This document shows positions 54,777 to 64,000 of a DNA stretch of 64,000 bases, piece after piece. How positions within the stretch are numbered: position 1 is the first letter of the stretch; the number at the start of each line of letters is the position of its first letter. The notes beneath the pieces are model-generated. The model was not told the origin of the DNA, searched no databases, and was given only the letters and a program-made list of their open reading frames with translations. Source of the stretch: Dichetophora obliterata (lineage: Eukaryota; Arthropoda; Insecta; Diptera; Sciomyzidae); contig OY986436.1 in the NCBI GenBank assembly GCA_963920525.1, forward strand, positions 28,533,318 through 28,597,317, in the 5' to 3' direction. Made by a program: the position numbers and the translations under genes.

Positions 54777-54963
54777 TAGGACCAAAACCAGACTCTACAA
54801 ACAATAGAAACATATTGCCAGTATCAGTCGCCTCAGCTGAACGACCTTTTATTGTCCTTAAAAGGGTCCAAAATTATCACCGGTCGACCATGGGACAAAA
54901 ACGTTTAAATGACCTTTTCGTGCTGAACACAAATTCGGATACAGCAAGATAATTAAACTTTTA
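54777..54963 (+). pseudogene. hAT transposase C-terminus (ZMYM/TTF-type)
   Basis: Open frame NRNILPVSVASAERPFIVLK, RVQNYHRSTMGQKRLNDLFV, LNTNSDTAR, stop, LNF. Val-Ala-Ser-Ala-Glu-Arg-x-Phe...Leu-Lys-x-x...Arg-Ser-x-Met-x-Gln-x-Arg-Leu-x-x-Leu is the C-terminal dimerisation motif of hAT-type transposases related to zinc finger MYM-type genes. Ser after Arg-Pro is lost. No upstream part or ends seen. Confidence 0.75.
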
Positions 54964-55310
54964 AGTAATTAAATTAATACGTTTTTAAACAAACAGCAAG
55001 CAAGGCACTACTTAACTAATGTTTTATCTTATATTAAAAAATGTTCCAATAATAAATAAATAATTACTAAAATATATAAAAATAAATTTTTTTATAATAA
55101 ATTTTTTAATAATAAATAAAAAAATAAAAGTAAGATACAAATGTGGACTCCTTATGGTCTCTGAAAGACCCTTATCAAAACAATGTGTTTAAAAAAGCGT
55201 CAGATTTAAAGTGGAACAGCACAAAAATGTTTAAATATTTTTCTTTTTATTAATTTGTGATCTATTAAATTATTACATGAGCTTATTAAATTTAATTGCG
55301 AGCTTTAGAT
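54964..55310. other. non-coding, nothing recognised
   Basis: AT-rich, ATAATAAATAA words. Confidence 0.4.
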
Positions 55311-55770
55311 CAAGTAAGTTTCTAGGAAGGCAACAACAACAACAACTCTGTATAGAGTCAATCACTTAGCTGACTAGACAGTAGACCGGTTCAAAATTTT
55401 ATGGAAAAATTAAACATCTTATTTGCTTAAGTGCGCGTCACCTTTATAAAAGTTCAACCCTAAATAAACACAGAAATACCTTCAGACCAAAAAAATATGA
55501 CCCCCTGACCTTACCTAAAGGTAATTTGAAAAAATATACAGGACCTGAACCACCTTATAAAATTTGGTGTCGAAACCAAAACAAATATTTCAATAGCATA
55601 TTTAAAGGAATATTTTGGACTTATTTTATTTTTTATTTTTTCTTTACGAAAAACCGTTCTGATTATTTTTGGTGAAATTTTTTTCTTATTTTGCTCCACC
55701 GATATATATTTTTTTTGTAATTTTGTTTTTTTTTTTAAAGCTATACAAAGATATAGCTTTCCTACGGTAT
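55311..55770 (+). repeat. left arm of a 2.2-kb long inverted repeat
   Basis: Blocks GTAAGTTTCTAGGAAGGC, ACACAGAAATACCTTCAGA, TGACCCCCTGACCTT, ACCACCTTATAAAAT and CGAAACCAAAACAAA recur in the same order, inverted, at 56935-57510. Similarity is roughly three quarters, with diverged stretches between blocks. Confidence 0.75.
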
Positions 55771-56934
55771 AACATATTACGAATTTTAGGGGACTATAAC
55801 ACGAATAAACTTTAAAATCACCACAAATCGCACTAACAAAAAACTCGCAAAATGGCAAAATACATTTATTTGAAAACTTTTAAAAAAACCCTTCAGTTTA
55901 TTTATAACATTATATTATTATTAATGTTTCGGTATGTATATGTAAGAAGAGGTGTGTTCGGGCCGTGATTTTTGCATGACACGACATACTTTTGCGTGCA
56001 AGTGCTTAAAATTAAGAGTTTGTGCGTGCTCAGGCTTTGGAGTACGGGATTCAAAAACGTAAAGGCGGCCGTGTTTTTCGTGTTTAATAATTATCGTTTC
56101 AACTAGGCTCGAGCTCGATTCGAGTCGAATAGTGCAACTCGACTCGAGTTTCGATTCAAGTAACTCGGTGTTTCAATTAACTTGAAATTACGAGTTACCC
56201 GAGAAGTTATCGAGTAACTCGTGATATTTTCGAGTTACTCATACATTTTCGAGTATTTTTCTACTCAATGCTTGTTTTTTTTTATTCCAAGTTCTCAACT
56301 TTACTCTAAACAGGGTTGCCACTTCTCTTAGAATACTTATTATTTTGTAAAGATAAGTTGGGTTGAAGAAAACTATTTTTTTCCTAGAATTCTATTTAGT
56401 CAAGTAGTCAAAAGAATAAGAGAGAGAGAGAGAGAGAGAGAAAGATAAATACAACTTAATTTGTGCAGATGACATCATGATTTTTCATATGATTTATATC
56501 AAATGAAGTAACAATCTAAAAACTACAAATTTTTATGTAGAAATAAAAGTCATGACACCGCTTGTGATATAAGAGATGACTGTTTTTCATTCTCAAAATC
56601 CGATTAATCGATTTAATTTGCATGGGTCTCATTGGTGTTTTCTAAATTCATCAATTAAATTTCAATGCATTATTCTGCCATTGTTACACTTTATGAAAAA
56701 ACACTAAAACAAACTGGAACAACATTCACTATGTATCACTTTTTTACTTTTTGATTACCGAATTCAACAATTCAATTACAGCAAAAACAATATTTGCTAC
56801 AAGTGGTAGATAATCACAGGAAAACTTTAAAAGATATTAAAAAAATTAAAATTTTTAAAAATTAAAAATTTGAATAACAATTATATATTAAGTTTTTATT
56901 TTTTTTATTTAAAACTTCTTAATCACCGAAAAAA
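55771..56934. other. spacer of the inverted repeat
   Basis: Holds a cluster of CGAGTTACTCG/CGAGTAACTCG-like palindromic words at 56105-56260 and a (GA)n run at 56417-56440. 55930-56100 is relatively G+C-rich. No gene recognised. Confidence 0.4.
56105..56260. repeat. cluster of ACTCGAGT/GAGTTACTCG words
   Basis: Within 155 bp, CTCGA/TCGAG-containing words occur more than ten times, including CGACTCGAGTTTCGA, GAGTTACCCGAG, CGAGTAACTCG and CGAGTTACTC. The words are themselves self-complementary, so the cluster can fold in many ways. Confidence 0.7.
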
Positions 56935-57510
56935 ATGATTTACTAAAGTAAAGCTAAAGCTTTGTCCAAAAATACAAAATTACAAACATAATATCGGTGA
57001 AGCAAAGTAAGAAAAATATTTTATGATAAAAAATGAAAAAAAGTTTTTTTGTAAAAAATTTCAGGATCAAAATTATACCAAAAATAATCAGAAAGATTTT
57101 TTAAAAAGAAAAAAATACTAAAATAATTTCAAGATATTCCTTAAAATATGCCATTAAAATAAATTTGAAATTTTGTTTTGGTTTCGTCACCATATTTTAT
57201 AAGGTGGTACAGGTCCTATATATTTTCAAAATTATATTTAAGCGATTTCTGCAAAGGTCAGGGGGTCAAATTTTTTTTCTGAAGGTATTTCTGTGTTCAT
57301 TTAATGTTAAACTTTTAGAAAGATGACGCGTACCAAAGTATTTTAACAGTTTCGCAAAATGAACAGGTCAACTAGACAGTCTGTTTTGGAAATCGCTATA
57401 TTTTCCTCTTCAGTAGTCTTTGAGTGATTAAGCTGTTTAAAGTCACTTCTTATATCTTCAATATTCATTGTTGTTGTTGCCTTCTTAAAAACTTACTCGA
57501 TCTAAATTAA
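56935..57510 (-). repeat. right arm of the long inverted repeat
   Basis: Inverted partner of 55311-55770; read on the minus strand it has GTAAGTTTTTAAGAAGGC, ACACAGAAATACCTTCAGA, TGACCCCCTGACCTTT and CCACCTTATAAAATATGG. Confidence 0.75.
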
Positions 57511-59939
57511 ATTAAATTCATGTAATTATTTCTTTTTTTTTTATACTTTTTATGTCGAAAAAGTTAAAGGGTCTATTGTTGTATTCTCAAACCTAAATTG
57601 TTTTTATCCTTGCCTATATTGCGAAAAATTGCGAAATTAAATTTTCTAGGTTTTCGAATATATGATATATGGATGAAAATTGTATCTGCTCTTATCCATG
57701 GTCAAAAATAAAACATAAAATCCATCCACAAAAAAAAAAAATTCTTATGACTCAAAATCCTAAACTAAATAACTTAATAATTACTTAACTTAATAACTTA
57801 ATAATAACTTTAAATCCATAAAATGTGCTGGTTTTTTTATTTTTGAGTAATAAAAATACAATTTTTAGTAATAAAAATACAATTTTGGTCATAAAATTTA
57901 TAAAAATACACAAATTTTTTATATTTCTAATGCTGTAAATTTATACTTTAAGCTTTCTTTTTGTAATATTATGTTGTTGAATAAATAACTAAATAAATAA
58001 AATAAATAAATGAAAATAAATGTGATAAAAAAAAAACAATAGTATACTATATATAATAATGTGCCTCGACTTGTATGGGGGGAAAAAGTTTCATTTCACT
58101 ACAACTATACTTATAGCTATTAGACAAGCCAGTATACATATTTACTAGAAACATGTTTTTTTAGAGTTTTTGCAAAAAGTCTCAGCTCACTGATGGCTTT
58201 CGTTACAGCAAAATTATTTTGGGAATCGTTATAATTATATATATCAAGGTTGATTTTTACAAATGTAATTTTTTTTTCAAGGCGCCTTAATCGATAAGTT
58301 TTATTGGGATATTTTTTAAGAATGAAGCTCAAAAGATACTGAAACTATTATCTAGTTACCATTAGAATAAATTAAATGGTAACTAGGTTAAAAAAAAATT
58401 AGTTTGCAATAATTTCTTACAATTAAATATTTCTTATTAAAAAGTTATCCCTAAAGATCAACAAATGTTGACTATGATCTTCTTGAAGTATTATGAAAAC
58501 TATTAAAATTGCAATAAAGATTCTCAAAACTACTGGCTAAAAATATAAATAACCGAGGTGACGACTTTTGCTCTGATAATTAAAATGTAAATAGCCACAT
58601 TTAATAATGATTATTATGTTATCAATTTTAAAAGAAAAAGTTCCTTATCATTGCTTCAAAAGCTTTTTTGGTACCAAAACATTGTTGTAATTAAAACTTA
58701 TTTACTTGTAAAATCCTGGCTACAGATCTTATCAAGATTAATATTCAGGATGTAGATTATTTTAGTGTTTTTATGGTTTATTTATTGCTTGGTTGGACTA
58801 TTTTTGATGCAACATTCGTGAACATTTTCATCATATTGCATTTACTGCATTTTGCTACAAAATATAACATATATTAAAATGAAGTTCTCTTCTCTGCATT
58901 TATAGGAGAATTTAATCTAAAATCAGGTACAATCAGAATTTACCGAATTTTTCCGAATTTACCGAATTTGGTCCTTGTGATTAAGAAATAATGTTTTGAA
59001 TATAAAAATCTTATTTATAGGTAATTTGTCATGCGAAACTAATGGTTTAACCTTTTTGGACCCTAAAAAATATTTAAGTCTTATCCGTTTTACCTCAAAT
59101 TCGAATGTAACTTTCACTTATTTTAAGAGATATTAATATTATATCCTCCAATCATATATAAGATTTTGAAAGTGTTCTTTAACATATAGCAGATTAAAAC
59201 TTAAGTTACAAAAAGTTTCCATTAAAATAATATAAAATAAAAGTTCTAGAATTTTTCAAACCTATTACAATCATAGAAGGAAATCTTTGAACCCCATTTA
59301 GTAACCATCAGTAGATTAATATACAGCGAACCCAACATAGAAGCAACACTGTGCTTAAAATATGCAACAGGAAAACCCATCAAATAAATTCTATTAGGGA
59401 GAAAAATTCAGGAGAAATACTGTTTTGTTTCTGAAATTCAAAAAGTTCCTAGCGAAACGGTGTGGAAACTGAAAACTCTTATACACTAAAGAGCGAAAAA
59501 TCCAACAAAGCTGCAAATAAGATAGTTCAAAGAAAGATAGATGAGTGCAAATGCAGAAGAGAACGAGACACATGGAGAACTGTTTGTTGGAAAGAGCTTA
59601 AAACAGAAGTAGATAGCTGAGCACAAAAAGTATCTGAGAAGCCGTTTTAAGCGGAGCGCTTACAGGTAAATAAATATACAGGTAAAACGCTCAAATAATA
59701 ACAGAGACATTTTTGGAATTTTTCAAAGAAAGAAGAGAATTTTAAAGAAACTAAAATATTGAAACACCGAATTTGTTTTTATAAAAAAATATAAAATTTT
59801 TAATATATCTCAGGAATTAAAGAAAATTTTTTTATATATTTAATATTTTTTTAATAATAAAACAATTGCATTTTTTAATTATTGCTACTTTATAAGGACA
59901 ATAAAAAAAGTATCTGCAAGTTACTTTTGTGCAGCATCT
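57511..59939. other. long non-coding stretch
   Basis: A+T-rich, no recognised element. A 70-codon minus frame at 58120-58332 (KKITFVKINLDIYNYNDSQN) has no family match. Confidence 0.35.
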
Positions 59940-60560
59940 GTAGGATTGATTTTACATATCTTGTATGCTTCTCTCTCCTCCCTAGGCAGAGAGAGTGCAT
60001 TACACTCTCTTCAACTAAACAGTTCGCAAACAACTTCGTTAAGTTAACTGCAGTCTGGAAAATCTCACAGTACTCGCGTTTCTTCCAAAGTATCTGCAGG
60101 TTTAATCTGACGCTCTGCAACTGCTGTATCCTATGGATAGCCAAAAACCACCCTCAGCCTATAAGTTGCCCGAACATTTCTTCTTCTTTTTGTTGTAAAA
60201 TTTTTGTAACTCCAACGTGTTGTTGGTCGCTCGGTCGGCAAAACTTATTTCAATCGCTCGCCAACCTTCGTACGACGAGTTACAACGTGCGGCGCGTTCT
60301 GACGGATACGTATACGTAACAGCAACAAAAACAGCTAATACAATAACAAAACAAAACAAAACCTAAAGAAAAAAAGCAAAGAGCCCATCCAAGTAGCTAC
60401 CGTGCATTACAACAACAAAAACAAGCGCGATACTTACAGCTCAGTGAATGGATGCGGCAGACCCTGGACACTCAGTCACGTCGTACCTCTTGCCGAAGTC
60501 GCGTCGCTAATGTCGTCGTTCGTACGTTCGTTTGTTCAATTCACAGTCTAAGCTCAGACG
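59940..60560. promoter_or_regulatory. CG-rich promoter-like region
   Basis: Clearly richer in G+C and CG dinucleotides than the rest of the window (for example GACGAGTTACAACGTGCGGC), with no transposon signature. Plus-strand TCAGT initiator-like words occur at 60441 and 60471. A good minus-strand splice donor (GT AAGTAT, 60437 downward) lies in the same place, so direction is undecided. AACAACAAAAACA-type sequence, common in fly 5' leaders, is at 60315-60425. A minus frame at 60159-60359 starts with a hydrophobic stretch (MFCFVIVLAVFVAVTYTY) but has no family match. Confidence 0.3.
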
Positions 60561-61555
60561 TGAGTTCGAATATTTATAATAAAAAATTACAAGATATTAA
60601 AAAAAAAATTATTTTTTGCAAAATGTTGGCAACTCTACTAAAACGAAAACCGCCAAAAATGGGGGTCATTTTGTTAACAATAAAATCATAAATAATAATA
60701 TTTTAAAATGATTTTAGACGAAGTGCTCAAACTATAGCAAATTTTGTGCAAAGAAAACTCACAAAATCTTTGAGAAACGCGCGCGATTTTCTTGAAAGCG
60801 GCTAAGAGCAGTAAAAAGAAAAACAAAACAATTTCTTCAACGTTTTGCATTTAAAATTGTGTTCATAACCAGTGCAAATTGCAAACATATCGTTGCTTTA
60901 ACGCCAAAACCAATCAAATGCATTTACAAATAAATTTACACTCTACAACAGCAGCAGTAAGAAATTTTTGCATAAGTTAAAAGTTTTTGAGTGAAACTAA
61001 CTAAAATTATATACAAAAAAAAAAAAAACAACAATTGCTTAAAACATATTTTAAAACAACAATTTATATTGCATTCAAACACAAAACAAGTGACAAACGC
61101 ATCCAGTGGAAAATTATTACCAATGCTGATGAAACTCTATTTCATATATGAATAAACAAATATTTCTTAAAATTTGAAAAAAAATATTTTGAAATTTTTG
61201 ATAGTTAAAAATTATGATTTGTAAAGTTTTGCATTTCGTTTATAATTTCGGCTGATAAGTTGCAATATTTTGAATAAAAATTAATACATTTTAACGCTTA
61301 AAACCTTTCAATCTCAAGAGTCACATCACATTTTGGATAAAACAAAAACAAACAAACCAAAACAACAAAAAAAAAAAACAACGAAATCTTTATTTGTTTT
61401 TGCATTTACTTTTGGTAAATTTCTCACTTTAACGGATTAACACCTGAACACTTGTCAGCAACGACACCTTGTTTTTGGCTGATGAAGGTTTTCGTATACT
61501 TTTGGAATTTTTAACAATCGCCAAGCAAGACAAAGCAATTTTTTTCATCAACCCT
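60561..61555 (+). other. possible non-coding 5' exon of a host gene
   Basis: Downstream of the CG-rich patch the plus strand has leader-like text (CAGTGCAAATTGCAAAC, GAGTGAAACTAACTAAAA, CAACAGCAGCAGTAAG). It reaches CAACCCT followed by a consensus donor GTAAGT at 61556. Upstream ATGs are few and their frames short. This fits a long first exon whose coding exons lie beyond the window, but there is no transcript evidence. Confidence 0.2.
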
Positions 61556-63871
61556 GTAAGTTTTGAAAATTTTTAAAATATTTAGGAAAACTTTGTACGA
61601 TACAATAAATTAAGCAATTCTTGCCGATTTATTATCAAGATATTCGATTAAAATTCTTTTTGATAAATTTATAAAATTTTATTCTTAAATATTATTTAAA
61701 AAATGTCAACTGACACATCAAAAATTTAGTAAAATTAATATTAATGTAAAAATAATTAGTTTACTTCGTTGATTAAATCAATGTTATTTTTGAATAGTTT
61801 GTTTCAAGTCATTTAAATGTTTGACAAATAGTTTCAGACCAAAATTAAATGGGCGGAAGACTTACATTACTTACTTACTTACATTAATTATTACATTAGT
61901 ATTAAATGGTCCTAAAAAAATTTATTTTGAGGTTTTGTACCTTGAATTTAAAATTACAGCATCAAGGTTTCATTTGAATTTTTTTTCATCAATAGTTTAG
62001 GACTTAAGGTTAAAAAATGGATAAGACCACTTTTTACTGTTTTAAAACCGAAACTGGAATGAAAAACTAATACACGGGAACAGGAACATTTTAACTTATG
62101 AAAAAAACACAGTGATCAGAGTTAAAGGATTGTAAATTTTTATTAAAAATTCATTTTAGCCAAAGTCTTCGGAAAATATCAAACTTATTGTCAAAAAATT
62201 AGAGGACTAATCTCATTTCCATTTTTAATCTCATGACAACAACTTGGCCATTTTTGAAACAAAAGGAGTTGGAGTTTGCTATTTTGCAAACTTAACTAGT
62301 CGGAGTTAAATAATTAGGAACTAATTAAACTATTAATTATTCAATTTTGAAAATAAATAATTTATCATTATCCTATAGAGTCTATAACTTAATCAGTTTT
62401 AAAGCAAAATGGTATAAAAAAATTTACTCTTTTCAAGAAAAATATTTTAAGGACAATTTTTATAATTGGTCTAGAAAATGTACTCTTTTTAAGAAAAAGA
62501 AATTGAGGAAACTTTTGATGATTGGTCTAAAATGTTGCCAATGTTTATTTTCGATTTTTTTTTTCTTGAACTTCATTATTTTTTAATCTTAGCCTCTCAG
62601 ACTTTGACAACACAGTTCAATAAAAAAGAATAATAAGGTGAATGCTGGGTATTTCTGCAGAGTATTATAAAAGCGTATAATTAGTTCTGTGTCGTCAAGA
62701 AATAATAGCTTAAGTCCATTTAGTAACGAACTAAGTTATTATTATAGCTGTGTTCCAAGCATATATAACTATAAACGCACTAACTCTGCATCTACAATCA
62801 TGACCTTAGCCAAAGTTATGACCTAAAAAAAATATACCTTCATAAAACTTATATAGCGATTGAAATTTTTAAAGCAAGGTTTGTCGAAACTTTGGAATAA
62901 GACAAATATAGTCATGAAAATTCTTAATTGGCTCTAGATTTCAAGATTGAAGTAACATTCATTTTACTTTACTTTGCTAAATTATGTTCAAGGATTCCAT
63001 TTTTGATTTTAAAAATTGCTTTACAAAAGAAAATATATTAATAACTCTTTCAATAATTCAAATTGCAAATTTAAGATTAAAAAATAAATAAAAACAAAAA
63101 AATTTCCTATAATAAAATATAAAATTAATATTTAATTCCAAATAACTACTTATGTAAAATAAAAGTTGAATTTTTAGTGGTTTGAATTTTTTATCGGAGC
63201 ATAATGTTATTTAATAGTTTTAGTTTTGCTCAAAAACATTTTAGTAAAATGTTGAATATAAAAGAAGAGATGAAACCAAAACCATCAAAACCATGGTTGA
63301 GCAATTATTCACTTTATTGGAGCTATTTATTACATTTGTTCCTATGGCAGAAATAGTTTTAGAGAACTACCTTTTTTAATTTTTTTTCCTTTTTCAATTA
63401 TTTTTTTATGAACCGGCTTATCCGGCCTTTATATTGGAAAAAAGAATAAAAAAAAATGGAAATTCGTGTTGTTTTTATTATTTATGGGCCTTTCATTTAA
63501 AGAAATGTTGAGAAGCGGAATTTCATTATTACATTGCTAAGATCGCGAAAAACTTCTAACATATCGTTGTTGAATCGATTCGTTCGTTGATCTGTAGACA
63601 AGATTATAGCCACAATTTTTGAACTTTCATTATGAAATTTTTTAAATAGTTTATATCTAAAAAATAAAGATTAAGTTCAAAGATAAGCCAAATCATATAA
63701 AAACTAAACTTATCTTCCTTACAAAGTGAATTTTCTAAAAAAGTTTGGTCTCCTGAGGTTCCACGAGAATTAAGCTTGCATTTAAAATATTAGCTCATAG
63801 CTTGAAATTTCATAATATCTAATAAAAAGCACGCCAACCTCCCATATAAAGTTTAAGCCTTAAGTTTGTCC
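61556..63871. other. non-coding; small duplication
   Basis: If the previous guess is right, this is intron. (ACTT)n-like TTACTTACTTACTTACA lies at ~61868. A ~55-bp direct duplication (ACTCTTTT(C/T)AAGAAAAA ... TTGGTCTA(G)AAAATG) is at 62425-62532. No gene. Confidence 0.35.
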
Positions 63872-64000
63872 GCCTTTGTAGTTTAGTGGAGGGTGCGCTA
63901 AACTATCAACCCAGAGGTCCCTGGTTTGAATCTGGGCTCCTACATTTAAGAATTATGGAAAACTAAACATACACAACTAAATTGTGGAAAATGTGGAATT
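63872..64000 (+). mobile_element. SINE copy 3, cut by window end
   Basis: A box TAGTTTAGTGG (63879-63889), B box GGTTTGAATCT (63923-63933), CTATCAA loop, then TTAAGAATTATGGAAAACTA and TTGTGGAAAATGTGGAATT as in copies 1 and 2. It lacks ~30 bp after the head (the CTTTTGACTTTTTTG-like segment). The remainder lies beyond the window. Confidence 0.9.

Noticed and set aside
54868..54890. piggyBac right end (TTAAAAGGGTCC)
   Set aside because: Orientation is wrong for a right terminus, and the bases belong to the hAT coding fragment at 54777-54963.
60159..60359. Secreted protein with signal peptide on the minus strand
   Set aside because: The first 18 residues are hydrophobic, but the rest matches no family and the region looks like untranslated DNA.

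Overview
The window looks like A+T-rich (roughly two thirds A+T by eye) nuclear DNA of a fly, most likely a schizophoran (higher) dipteran. The evidence is the transposon and retroposon mix (Helitron ends, mariner, Tc1, piggyBac, PIF, pogo, hAT and Transib-like relics, LINEs, tRNA-derived SINEs), abundant CAA/GTT microsatellites, and a SINE at 30.0-30.26 kb whose body resembles one I recall from tephritid fruit flies. Nothing looks bacterial, and I recognise no complete host protein gene. The window is mostly mobile DNA in all states of decay, set in non-coding DNA that is probably intergenic or intronic.

Layout. 0-4.2 kb: a short Helitron, a Transib/RAG1-like fragment, a hAT C-terminal fragment, a LINE tail and a diverged ~137-bp tandem repeat. 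6.4-10.3 kb: one minus-strand mariner relic broken into four pieces by a TTAA-flanked MITE, a 630-bp palindrome, an unknown repeat and a SINE. 12-17.2 kb: a 561-bp near-perfect palindrome and a nearly complete DD41D mariner-like element, bracketed by inverted termini 5.1 kb apart. 17.9-18.35 kb: a promoter-like patch. 19.7-23.0 kb: two more IS630/Tc1/mariner relics and a unit with AATGAA-rich ends. 25.4-27.6 kb: a 5'-truncated LINE with intact reverse transcriptase. 29-34.7 kb: LINE fragments, two SINE families, a 1-kb hexanucleotide satellite growing from a LINE tail, and a LINE inserted in a SINE.

36.7-41.6 kb: the best-preserved element, a near full-length CR1/jockey-type LINE on the minus strand. 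Its ORF1 has a PHD-type finger. ORF2 (endonuclease plus reverse transcriptase) lacks an ATG and lies in the -1 frame directly after the slippery heptamer A AAA AAC followed by the ORF1 stop TAG. 42.4-45.1 kb: another LINE relic split by a 1.5-kb DNA transposon. 46.4-46.7 kb: a pogo-type MITE. 48-49.4 kb: a hAT fragment and a TAATGG satellite. 49.45-53.9 kb: a piggyBac relic carrying a Tc1 element, which itself carries two MITEs. 54.8 kb: a hAT dimerisation domain. 55.3-57.5 kb: a long inverted repeat. 59.9-61.6 kb: a CG-richer patch with splice-donor and initiator-like motifs, the best guess for a host promoter or 5' exon. 63.9 kb: a third SINE head at the window edge.

The genes do not form a pathway. 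What they record is a sequence of insertions whose nesting gives relative ages. The points most worth testing are the candidate -1 frameshift site, the two large palindromes as possible hairpin-siRNA sources, the tRNA-Asp-like SINE family, and the satellite seeded by a LINE tail.
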